Origin: Candidatus Tectimicrobiota bacterium
Lineage (GTDB): Bacteria > UBA8248
DNA length: 11,342 nt
NCBI GenBank assembly: GCA_016184445.1
Contig: JACPCT010000064.1
Location: 1 to 11,342 of the forward strand
Reading direction: 5' to 3'
Made by a program: the position numbers and the translations under genes. Under the pieces are notes generated by a model. It saw nothing but the letters and a program-made list of their open reading frames with translations. It had not been told where the DNA came from and ran no database searches. Below are positions 1 through 6,150 of the stretch, in pieces (within the stretch, counting starts at the first letter, position 1; every line of letters begins with the position of its first letter).

Positions 1-1
1 C

Positions 2-877
2 TCCACGCAGAAGTGGCTCGAGATGCACGGCATCGAGCACTGGACCCACTTCTACACCGACTACGGCGTGGGCCTGCAGAAGAAGTTCTTCGGCCACTTT
101 CTCAAGGGCCAGAAGACGGGCTGGGACAAGCAGCCCAAGGTGATGCTCCAGGTGCGCCATCCGGGCGAGAGGTTCGCCGGGCGGAGCGAGGGCGAGTGGC
201 CCCTCAAGCGCACCCGCTGGACCAAGTTCTACCTCGACCCCGCCGGCGCGGGCCTCTCCACCAAGGGCGGCGCCGCGGGCAAGGCCGCCTACGACGGCCT
301 GGGAGAAGGGGTCACCTTCATGACGCCCCCCTTGAAGGCCGGCACCGAGATCACCGGGCCCAGCGCCGCCAAGCTCTTCGTCTCCTCCTCCACCCGGGAC
401 GCCGACCTCTTCCTCATCCTGCGGGTGTTCGACCCGAACATGAAGGAGGTCACCTTCCAGGGGGCGCTCGACCCGCACACCCCGATCGCGCAAGGGTGGC
501 TGCGGGCCTCCCACCGCAAGCTCGACCCGAAGCTCTCCCTCCCCTACCGGCCCTACCACACCCACGACGAGGTGCAGCCCCTCAAGCCGGGCCAGGTGTA
601 TGAGCTCGACATCGAGGTCTGGCCCACCTGCATCGTGGTGCCCGCCGGCCACCGCATCGCCCTGACCGTGCGGGGCAAGGACTACGAGTACCCGGGCGGC
701 CCCGGCCGGGGGCTGGGGACGCTGGGCGCGGTCTTCACCGGGGTGGGGCCCTTCAAGCACGACGACCCCGAGGATCGCCCCCCCAAGGTCTTCGGTGGCA
801 AGGTGACGATCCACGCGGGCAAGGGGCGGCCCAGCTACATCATGCTGCCCATCATCCCGCCGAAGAGAGGGAAGTAG
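2..877 (+). CDS. CocE/NonD family hydrolase, C-terminal part (5' end outside window)
   Basis: Partial gene: the frame is open from the first complete codon at base 2 and ends at TAG 875-877, leaving 291 residues of the C-terminal half. The first ~40 residues (HGIEHWTHFY, then KKFFGHFLKG) match the end of the alpha/beta-hydrolase domain of CocE/X-Pro dipeptidyl-peptidase (S15) proteins. One of the two histidines in HGIEHW may be the catalytic His, but I cannot prove it. From about residue 50 onward is the non-catalytic jelly-roll domain (PepX_C type): ITGPSAAKLFVSSS, DADLFLILRVFDP, GWLRASHRKLDP, a PYHTH segment, PGQVYELDIEVWPT and AGHRIALTV. Known members hydrolyse acyl esters, amides or peptides, including cocaine esterase and cephalosporin-ester hydrolases. 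The serine nucleophile and Asp lie upstream of the window, so activity cannot be judged. The internal ATG at 23 is not the real start. The amidase gene follows 65 bases downstream on the same strand. Confidence 0.85.
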   Translation, partial: STQKWLEMHGIEHWTHFYTDYGVGLQKKFFGHFLKGQKTGWDKQPKVMLQVRHPGERFAGRSEGEWPLKRTRWTKFYLDPAGAGLSTKGGAAGKAAYDGLGEGVTFMTPPLKAGTEITGPSAAKLFVSSSTRDADLFLILRVFDPNMKEVTFQGALDPHTPIAQGWLRASHRKLDPKLSLPYRPYHTHDEVQPLKPGQVYELDIEVWPTCIVVPAGHRIALTVRGKDYEYPGGPGRGLGTLGAVFTGVGPFKHDDPEDRPPKVFGGKVTIHAGKGRPSYIMLPIIPPKRGK

Positions 878-894
878 GCGGCGGGCGGTTCGGC

Positions 895-920
895 GCGGGG
901 GCGCCCCGGAGGGCCCCCGC
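895..920. other. GC-rich hairpin between hydrolase and amidase genes
   Basis: Perfect 8-base arms GCGGGGGC (895-902) and GCCCCCGC (913-920) enclose a 10-base loop in the 65-base gap between two same-strand genes. There is no T-tract after it, so a standard intrinsic terminator is unlikely. It could stabilise the upstream mRNA 3' end, attenuate read-through, or simply reflect high GC. Confidence 0.35.
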
Positions 921-942
921 CTCGCCGGGGAGGGGAAAGGGC

Positions 943-2346
943 ATGCCGGACATCGCCCGCCTGTCGGCGGCCGAGCTGGTTGGCCTCTACCGCCGGAAGC
1001 AGCTCTCACCGGTCGAGGCGGCGCGGGCGGCCTTTGGCCGCATCGCGGCCTGCGACGGCGCGGTCAACGCCTTCTGCCTCGTGGACGAGGAGGGGGCGCG
1101 GGCCGCCGCCCGCGCCTCCGAGGAGCGGTGGCGCAGGGGCGAGCCCCTGGGCCCCGTGGACGGGGTGCCCGCCACCATCAAGGACCTGGTCCTCACCCGG
1201 GGCTGGCCCACCCGCCGGGGGAGCAAGACGACCGACGATCAGCCCTCGGAGGAGGACGCCCCTCCCGCGGCCCGCCTGCGCGAGAGCGGGGCCGTCCTCA
1301 TCGGGAAGACCACCACCCCCGAACTCGGCTGGAAGGGGGTGACCGACTCCCCCCTCACCGGCATCACCCGCAACCCCTGGAACACCCGGATGACGCCCGG
1401 GGGCAGCAGCGGAGGGGCCGCCGCGGCCTGCGCCCTCGGCATGGGCACCCTCCATCTGGGGAGCGACGCCGGGGGCTCCATCCGCATCCCCGCCGGCTTC
1501 ACCGGCGTCTTCGGGCACAAGCCCAGCTTCGGGCGCGTGCCCACCTACCCCCCGAACCCGAACCACACCCTCGCCCACGCGGGCCCCATGACGCGCACGG
1601 TCGGGGACGCCGCCCTCATGCTCAACGTCCTCGCCCGGCCCGACGCGCGCGACTGGTTCGCTCTTCCTTATGAGGAGCGGGACTACCGGGTGGGGCTGGA
1701 GGGGGGCGTCGCCGGCCTGCGGCTCGCCTTCAGCCCCACCCTCGGCGGCGCGAGGGTGGACCCCGAAGTGGCCGAGAGGGTAGCCGGGGCCGTCCGCGTC
1801 TTCGAGGAGCTGGGCGCCCGCGTCGAGGAGGCCGACCTGGGCATCGGCAACACCGAGAAAATCTTCTGGACCATCTACTTCGGCGCCGCGGCCGCCCTCG
1901 TCGCCGGCATCCCGGCGGAGAAGCACTCCCTCATCGACCCCGGCCTCATCGAGGTGGCCCGGGAGGGCGCCGCCATCCCGCTCCTGGACTTCGTGCGCGC
2001 CTCGGTCACCGAGCGGGCCGCCGCCGGGCGCCAGATGAAGCTCTTCCACCAGGCCTACGACCTGCTCTTGACCCCCATGCTCCCCATCCCCGCCTTCGAG
2101 GCGGGCAAGGAAGCCCCCGGGGAGGGCAGGCCGGGCCGCTGGGTGAAGTGGACTCCCTTCACCTATCCCTTCAACCTCACCGGCCAGCCGGCCTGCTCGG
2201 TCCCCTGCGGCTTCACCTCCGGAGGCCTCCCCGTGGGGCTCCAGATCGTGGGCCCCATGCACGCCGACGCGCTTGTGCTCCGCGCCGCCCGCGCCTTCGA
2301 GTCGGCGCGGCCCTTCGCGATGCCGGAGGGGCCGAGGGAGGGGTAG
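943..2346 (+). CDS. Amidase, amidase signature family
   Basis: Complete 467-residue protein, the usual length for stand-alone amidase-signature enzymes, which hydrolyse C-N bonds of carboxamides. The Ser-cisSer-Lys triad is intact and correctly spaced: Lys80 in GVPATIKDL, Ser155 in PGGSSGG, and nucleophile Ser179 in GSDAGGSIRIPA (24 residues after the cis-Ser, as in FAAH, PAM and MAE2). GKTTTPELGWKGVTDSPLTG before the Gly/Ser-rich core and GPMTRTVGDAALML after it are also family-typical. The start is ATG 943, preceded by a purine-rich Shine-Dalgarno (GGGGAGGGGAAAGG, 927-940). No signal peptide is seen, so it is probably cytoplasmic. It resembles GatA in fold, but no gatB or gatC is nearby, which argues against a tRNA amidotransferase subunit. 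The substrate is unknown. It follows a CocE-type hydrolase and faces a gamma-glutamyltransferase-family gene, so a local set of amide/peptide hydrolases is plausible. The gene ends convergently, 30 bases from the lower-GC gene. Confidence 0.95.
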   Translation: MPDIARLSAAELVGLYRRKQLSPVEAARAAFGRIAACDGAVNAFCLVDEEGARAAARASEERWRRGEPLGPVDGVPATIKDLVLTRGWPTRRGSKTTDDQPSEEDAPPAARLRESGAVLIGKTTTPELGWKGVTDSPLTGITRNPWNTRMTPGGSSGGAAAACALGMGTLHLGSDAGGSIRIPAGFTGVFGHKPSFGRVPTYPPNPNHTLAHAGPMTRTVGDAALMLNVLARPDARDWFALPYEERDYRVGLEGGVAGLRLAFSPTLGGARVDPEVAERVAGAVRVFEELGARVEEADLGIGNTEKIFWTIYFGAAAALVAGIPAEKHSLIDPGLIEVAREGAAIPLLDFVRASVTERAAAGRQMKLFHQAYDLLLTPMLPIPAFEAGKEAPGEGRPGRWVKWTPFTYPFNLTGQPACSVPCGFTSGGLPVGLQIVGPMHADALVLRAARAFESARPFAMPEGPREG

Positions 2347-2376
2347 CTGCAAAACGCCGCCGGATTGCTCGCTAAT

Positions 2377-3783
2377 TTACCTCCCAGCATTACGAATCAT
2401 ATCAGTGCTAACTACTCCAAAACCGTTCTGCTCCTCGATGTAAGGTATAGCATCGTTATCGTGGCCGAACCAATTATAGATTTCCCTAACCAAACAAAAT
2501 GCGACCATGCCTGGATTAAGTGTTCGAAAATCACATTGATGCCTGCTTTGAAAGCAGGAATCGGGCGCAAGTCTTGTATTAGGAAACCCAAATCGTTGGT
2601 TTGAGTTCAACGGGCCTGGTGCCAGTAAACTCGGCTGATCGGAAACGGTAAAGTTCTGGATTCGGAACGAGAAGAGAAAATTAGTTGGCTCCGGATTTGC
2701 GGAGGTCACAATTTGGTGATAGAGCTCGGCAAAAAGGTAGTTCATTTCGACTAAAGCCAGAGGATTAATTCTCAGGGGCTGACCTGGGCGATTACTCAAC
2801 CCCCAGCATAAGCTTTCGGCCGTCCCCACGAAAATTAAGGTTCCGTCTCTCCATAGTTCAAGTAGCCGCACCCCTGGCATGACACTTCGCCGTAACTGAG
2901 CTCTTATGATCCTACTTTCAGTCCCTACGGTGACATCGAACCCATGAGGACGGAGTTCTGGCGGCCTCTCTAATAATCGGACCATCGCATTGTCTCGACC
3001 TTCAAATAGATCTGTTACCTCGAATCGCCGATATGGGCTTGCCGCAATCACAACTAGGGGCTGATCATTAAGTTCTGCGGCACCTATAGCGTCTTCAATC
3101 CGTCCATTCAATTCCGTCTCGACGCTTTCTCCTGGTGACTGCGTGGAACCTGAGAAATTGAGTCGTTCGAGCACACGTGCCAATGTTTCTTGAACTTCTT
3201 GTGTTGCCTGTGTGATTAAATTGGAATGTCCGCCCATTTTTAATTGGCTATGAAATTGTTGAATGTTCATGTGTGATGTGCCTGCTCGTCTCCTTTCTGC
3301 ATACCCAAAGGTAAATCCCGAAGTTTGGATATCTCCTTCCATCGGTTTGGTTAACAAGAATGGTTTCAATTCTTCGGGTTGCTTTGGAATAATGAATGCG
3401 GCAACGCCGCGGCCATCGTTCGAAGAAGATGGAAACCATTTTGCTTCAATATGCTCTATCCGTGGAAATGTTTGGGTGTCAACTATTGAAAGGCACCGCT
3501 CGAAATTTATTAAATCTCCGGGAAATGGACTGAGAGCTTCAATCTCATCTTCTGAATGCACATCACTCCTTCGTGTTCTGGCGCCAATTAGAATAATCCC
3601 GCCATTGGCATTGGCAAAGGCACACGCGTCTTTTGCCATTTCAAATTTTTGGTTGTTGTTATCCAATTGATAAGGCGAAGACTTGCAGTCAAATGACTCG
3701 CTTTCAATCTTTCCAATGAGTCTTTCAAACTCGCCATTCTCCAATATTTGGAGAATTTCATTTGTGATTGAATTCTGGGGCAC
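2377..3783 (-). CDS. Schlafen/AlbA_2-domain protein, putative nucleic-acid binding or RNase-like
   Basis: A 468-residue protein starting with GTG (3783-3781) behind a clear GGGAGG site, ending at TAA. Residues ~15-182 fit the AlbA_2 (Schlafen AAA_4, PF04326-type) domain. Visible parts are an acidic ESESFDCK segment (27-34), the hallmark AKDACAFANANGGIILIG (50-67), a hydrophobic strand GVAAFIIPK (126-134), and the closing YAERRRAGTSHMNIQQFHSQL (161-181), which matches the usual 'YvR.gs.t..m' end. Family members bind nucleic acid; some Schlafen proteins cleave tRNA using acidic residues in the ESESFD-type region, but catalysis here is not shown. Residues ~185-468 match nothing I recognise. No signal peptide or membrane helix is seen. 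Composition and codon use differ sharply from all neighbours, indicating transfer. It lies 25 bases after ggt on the same strand, so it may be read from the ggt transcript. A defence or regulatory role is possible but is inference. Confidence 0.8.
   Translation of the reverse strand: MPQNSITNEILQILENGEFERLIGKIESESFDCKSSPYQLDNNNQKFEMAKDACAFANANGGIILIGARTRRSDVHSEDEIEALSPFPGDLINFERCLSIVDTQTFPRIEHIEAKWFPSSSNDGRGVAAFIIPKQPEELKPFLLTKPMEGDIQTSGFTFGYAERRRAGTSHMNIQQFHSQLKMGGHSNLITQATQEVQETLARVLERLNFSGSTQSPGESVETELNGRIEDAIGAAELNDQPLVVIAASPYRRFEVTDLFEGRDNAMVRLLERPPELRPHGFDVTVGTESRIIRAQLRRSVMPGVRLLELWRDGTLIFVGTAESLCWGLSNRPGQPLRINPLALVEMNYLFAELYHQIVTSANPEPTNFLFSFRIQNFTVSDQPSLLAPGPLNSNQRFGFPNTRLAPDSCFQSRHQCDFRTLNPGMVAFCLVREIYNWFGHDNDAIPYIEEQNGFGVVSTDMIRNAGR
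2542..2558. repeat. 17-base perfect palindrome inside the AlbA_2 gene
   Basis: CCTGCTTT (2542-2549), a central G, then AAAGCAGG (2551-2558). It lies within the coding sequence for residues CFQSRHQ near the C-terminus of the low-GC gene. It could form an mRNA hairpin or be a two-fold-symmetric protein site, or may be chance. Confidence 0.4.
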
Positions 3784-3791
3784 TGTTACTA

Positions 3792-3797
3792 CCTCCC
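3792..3797 (-). promoter_or_regulatory. Ribosome binding site deciding the GTG start of the AlbA_2 gene
   Basis: On the minus strand GGGAGG is followed by TAGTAACA and then GTG at 3783. This is an ideal Shine-Dalgarno spacing of 8 bases, and no ATG lies close by in frame. It supports GTG 3783 as the start. Confidence 0.7.
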
Positions 3798-3808
3798 TAT
3801 ACCCCCCC

Positions 3809-5572
3809 CTACCACCCCGCCGCGTAGGACTCGCGCCGGGGGTCGGCCCCGCCGAGGAGGAGGCCCGTCTTGGGGTCGCGGAGGATGCAGCACACCCCGC
3901 CCGGCCGCCAGCCGTAGTCGGGCCAGGCGTCGAGCTTGTAGCCCCGCGCCCTGAGCTCCGCCCCCGCCTCGCGCTCGATCGACTGCTCCACCACCGCCCG
4001 GCCCGGCTTGTACTCGTGCGGCCAGAAGGAGTTGGGGAAGTTGAAGGTCGCGCCGCGCGGGGCCTCGGTTGCCATCTGGGGCGCCATCCCGAACTCCACG
4101 ATGTTGAGGAACACCTGGGCCATGGCCTGGGGCTGCACGTCCCCGCCCGGGGTGCCGAGGGTCATGTGGAACTGGCCGTCCTTCATCACCAGGGCGGGGG
4201 CGGGGGTGAGGCGGGGGCGCTTCCAGGGCTGGACGCTGCTCGGGTGCGCTTCTTCCAGCCAGCTCTGGGAGCCGCGCCCCGAGACCGCCGCCCCCACCCC
4301 CGGGAAGATGGGCACGTCGGCGCTGCCGTCCGAGGGGGTGGCGGCGAAGGCGTTGCCCTCGGCGTCCACGGCGGTGCAGAAGGAGGTGTCCTGCTCGAAG
4401 GCACCCGCCCCGGCCGTCTCTTTCAATCCGAAATCAGTGGCCTTGCGCCCGTTCCCGTTCCGCTGGAAGGCCCAGGGGTCGCCGGCGGGGGGCATCTGGC
4501 CGAAGGCCTCCTCCCGGGCGAGGAGCCTCGCCCGCTCGGCCGCGTAGCCCTTGGAGAGCAGGCCCTCGATGGGCACCTCGACGAACTCGGGGTCCCCGAG
4601 GTAGGCGTGGCGGTCGGCGAAGGCGAGGTCGAAGGCGGCGAAGAGGGCGTGGAGGTAGGCCGGCCGGTTGTGGCCCAGGGCCTGGAGGTCCACGGTCTCC
4701 AGGAGGTTCAGCGCCTGGGGCAGGGACGCCCCCTGGCACCAGGGCCCGCAGGCGAAGACCTCATGGCCCTTGTAGGTGGAGACGACGGGCGGCTCCTCCT
4801 TCACGTGGAAGTCCGCCAGGTCCTCCAGCGTCATCGCCCCCCCGTTCTTCTGGATGAAGTCCACGATGCGGCGGGCGGTCTCGCCCCGGTAGATCTCCTC
4901 CCGCGCCGCCCGGATGCCCGCCGGCCGCGAGCCCGTTTTTGCCTCGGCCCGCGCCATCCGCCCGAAGGTTTCGGCCAGCTCGCGGTGGAAGACGGGCGAT
5001 CCCACCGGCGCCAGCTCCCCCCCGGGGAAGTAGACGGGCCGGTTCTCCGGGAAGCGGTGGTAGTTCTCCCGCCCCTCGGTGATGTGCTCGTGCATGAAGT
5101 GGTGCATGGGGAAGCCGCGCCCCGCGAGCTCGGCCGCGTCGGCCGCCACCTCGGCGAAGCGCATCGTGCCGTACCTCTCCAGGGCGGTGAGCCAGGCGTC
5201 CGCCGCCGCGGGCACCACGCAGCGGGCGACGCCTGGCGGGATCTCGCCCCCCCACTTCTCCCTGAACCACCGGATGGAGGCCGCCCGGGGCCAGCGCCCC
5301 AGGCCGCTGATCGTCACCACCCGCTTCTCCCCGGCGAGGTAGAGGATGATGGGAGCCACCCCCAGGAAGGAGATCATGTCGGTCAGCAGGACGCTCATGC
5401 ACAGCCCCGCCGCCACCCCCGCGTCCACGGCGTTCCCGCCCCGGTCGAGGATCCGCAGGCCGGCCTGGGTGGCCAGGTGGTGGCCCGAGGCCACCATGGC
5501 CCGGCGGCCCGTCACCTGGGGCCGGTGGGAGAGGTACTCGCGTCCGTCGGGCAGGCGGTGGCGGAAGGCCAT
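3809..5572 (-). CDS. Gamma-glutamyltransferase family protein (Ntn hydrolase)
   Basis: Complete 587-residue member of the gamma-glutamyltranspeptidase family. These enzymes self-cleave before a Thr that becomes the N-terminal nucleophile of the small subunit and then hydrolyse or transfer gamma-glutamyl groups or related acyl amides. The early motif MVASGHHLATQAGLRIL with GGNAVDAGVAA (26-55) is typical. The predicted nucleophile is Thr396 in EQDTSFCTAVDAEGNAFA, the oxyanion region is TPGGD (475-479), and the C-terminus GGADPRRESYAAGW is characteristic. The segment where classical GGTs carry the glutamate-binding Arg reads SGLGRWPRAAS (89-99), closer to the 'GRAP' subgroup, so glutathione may not be the substrate. 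There is no signal peptide, unlike periplasmic GGTs, so a cytoplasmic location is likely. The start ATG 5572-5570 has GAGG 8 bases upstream. The low-GC AlbA_2 gene begins 25 bases after its TAG. Its position facing an amidase suggests peptide/amide catabolism, which is inference. Confidence 0.92.
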   Translation of the reverse strand: MAFRHRLPDGREYLSHRPQVTGRRAMVASGHHLATQAGLRILDRGGNAVDAGVAAGLCMSVLLTDMISFLGVAPIILYLAGEKRVVTISGLGRWPRAASIRWFREKWGGEIPPGVARCVVPAAADAWLTALERYGTMRFAEVAADAAELAGRGFPMHHFMHEHITEGRENYHRFPENRPVYFPGGELAPVGSPVFHRELAETFGRMARAEAKTGSRPAGIRAAREEIYRGETARRIVDFIQKNGGAMTLEDLADFHVKEEPPVVSTYKGHEVFACGPWCQGASLPQALNLLETVDLQALGHNRPAYLHALFAAFDLAFADRHAYLGDPEFVEVPIEGLLSKGYAAERARLLAREEAFGQMPPAGDPWAFQRNGNGRKATDFGLKETAGAGAFEQDTSFCTAVDAEGNAFAATPSDGSADVPIFPGVGAAVSGRGSQSWLEEAHPSSVQPWKRPRLTPAPALVMKDGQFHMTLGTPGGDVQPQAMAQVFLNIVEFGMAPQMATEAPRGATFNFPNSFWPHEYKPGRAVVEQSIEREAGAELRARGYKLDAWPDYGWRPGGVCCILRDPKTGLLLGGADPRRESYAAGW

Positions 5573-5683
5573 GCGCGCATCCTCACGCGGGGGGGAACGA
5601 TGGCGGCTCGGGGGCTTTCTACCACAGGCCGGGGCCTCGGAACGAGTGGGGGGCGCCAGCCATTTTTTTTCGCGTGAAGGTCC

Positions 5684-5705
5684 GTGAAAACAGTGGAATT
5701 TTCAC
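5684..5705. repeat. Inverted repeat upstream of ggt
   Basis: GTGAAAA (5684-5690) and TTTTCAC (5699-5705) are 7-base perfect arms around CAGTGGAA. It lies about 110-135 bases upstream of the ggt start and could be an operator, or could be chance in an AT-richer stretch. A related string GTGAAATTGGTGGAAATT starts at 5767. Confidence 0.3.
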
Positions 5706-5755
5706 TTTGCCCTTCCCGGCGTGAGAGCCCCGCGGGGCACCTTGTGTTTTTTCGG

Positions 5756-5767
5756 CGGGAATTCCCG
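5756..5767. repeat. 12-base perfect palindrome CGGGAATTCCCG
   Basis: Even-length perfect palindrome in the intergenic region, about 185-195 bases upstream of the ggt start. Two-fold symmetry is compatible with a dimeric regulator site, but there is no other support. Confidence 0.3.
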
Positions 5768-5823
5768 TGAAATTGGTGGAAATTGCGTTTTCATCCCCTG
5801 CCCATCCCTTTCGCCTATGTGTC

Positions 5824-5854
5824 TGTAGGGGCGGGTTTGAAACCCGCCCCTACA
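5824..5854. repeat. 31-base perfect palindromic intergenic repeat (GTAGGGGCGGGTTT type)
   Basis: Arms TGTAGGGGCGGGTTT (5824-5838) and its exact reverse complement (5840-5854) flank a single central G. As RNA or single-stranded DNA it folds into a long stem. Repeats headed GTAGGGGCG and encoding the spurious peptide RGGF.TRPY occur between genes in many environmental bacterial genomes (general knowledge, not searched here). Two diverged relatives lie within 300 bases to the right. Confidence 0.85.
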
Positions 5855-6002
5855 AAGAAGCGGGCGCCCTCGCCCTGTGCGAAAGCGCACCACCCCCCGG
5901 GGGCAAGATAAACCCGCCCGGCCCGGAAGCCCTTGCATCATTTTCGCGCTGGTTCGGGGATCGGGGATTCTTTTGCGGGGGCGGATGGGCGGTGTTTATT
6001 CC

Positions 6003-6028
6003 GTAGGGGCGAATCTTGTATTCGCTCC
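6003..6028 (+). repeat. Second, degenerate GTAGGGGCG repeat
   Basis: Begins GTAGGGGCGAAT like the 31-base palindrome's head. GCGAAT (6009-6014) pairs with ATTCGC (6020-6025) around a CTTGT loop, and GGG/TCC extends the stem with one G-U. The right end has lost the CCCCTAC symmetry. Probably the same repeat family. Confidence 0.6.
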
Positions 6029-6062
6029 GCCGTGCCGGAAATGGGCGGACACGAGGCCTTCG

Positions 6063-6095
6063 CCCTCCGAAGGGGCTTCGGCCTCCGAAGGAGGG
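6063..6095. repeat. Nested inverted repeat with CCTCCGAAGG units
   Basis: CCCTCC (6063-6068) pairs with GGAGGG (6090-6095). CTCCGAAGG occurs twice in direct orientation, and CTTCGG/CCGAAG (6076-6081 / 6085-6090) forms a competing inner hairpin with a 3-base loop. It lies within the possible MITE-like unit. Confidence 0.45.
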
Positions 6096-6120
6096 TTCGC
6101 CCCCGCGGAGGACCGGCCGG

Positions 6121-6147
6121 GGGGTGATGCCGTGGGGGCCTCACCCC
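6121..6147 (-). terminator. Terminator-like hairpin at the 3' end of the family 4 glycosyltransferase gene
   Basis: On the minus strand GGGGTGA and TCACCCC are 7-base perfect arms (plus-strand 6121-6127 and 6141-6147) with a 13-base loop, directly after the TAG stop. No U-tract follows, so this would be a non-canonical terminator or 3' stabilising stem. Confidence 0.35.
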
Positions 6148-6150
6148 TAC
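6131..6150 (-). repeat. Third GTAGGGG-type repeat, overlapping a stop codon
   Basis: Minus-strand GTAGGGGTGAGGCCCCCACG shares the GTAGGGG head of the two repeats to its left and lies in the opposite orientation to the 6003 copy. Its TAG is the stop codon of the glycosyltransferase gene, with a further in-frame TGA two codons later. Confidence 0.5.

Larger units (their letters stand above)
2371..3800. other. Low-GC island within GC-rich DNA
   Basis: Base composition changes abruptly near 2370 and again near 3800. Inside, the DNA is markedly richer in A+T (I estimate 45-50% G+C) with many A/T-ending codons; both flanks are about 70% G+C. The segment coincides almost exactly with one gene (2377-3783) and lies between the 3' ends of two converging genes. 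No transposase, integrase or tRNA borders it. I infer horizontal acquisition of a single gene. The edges are estimates by eye. Confidence 0.65.
5573..6146. other. Intergenic region rich in inverted repeats, no credible gene
   Basis: About 570 bases between two minus-strand genes. The first 200 bases hold AT-rich tracts (T8 at 5663-5670) that could include the ggt promoter, but I see no convincing -35/-10 pair. The remainder is dominated by palindromes and GTAGGGG-headed repeats, listed separately. Short open frames here read through the repeats (peptide signature RGGF.TRPY) and are not believed to be genes. Confidence 0.6.

Noticed and set aside
2347..2376. Integron attC-like site at the 3' end of the low-GC gene
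   Set aside because: The minus strand contains GTTTTGC, which does not fit the GTTRRRY core, and no paired inverse core or hairpin is present.
3802..3809. Run of eight G (minus strand) between the ggt stop and the AlbA_2 gene as a phase-variation tract
   Set aside because: It follows the ggt stop and precedes the ribosome site, so slippage would change neither reading frame. Such runs are also expected in this GC-rich genome.
3683..5677. Long plus-strand open frame of 664 codons
   Set aside because: It lies opposite the ggt gene. Its Gly/Pro/Arg/His-rich translation is typical of antisense frames in high-GC DNA, while ggt has clear family motifs.
5702..6006. Small open frames of 79 codons on each strand (5702-5941 minus, 5767-6006 plus)
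   Set aside because: Both read through the 31-base palindrome and yield the RGGF.TRPY-type peptide, a common artefact of this repeat family. Neither shows a recognisable domain.
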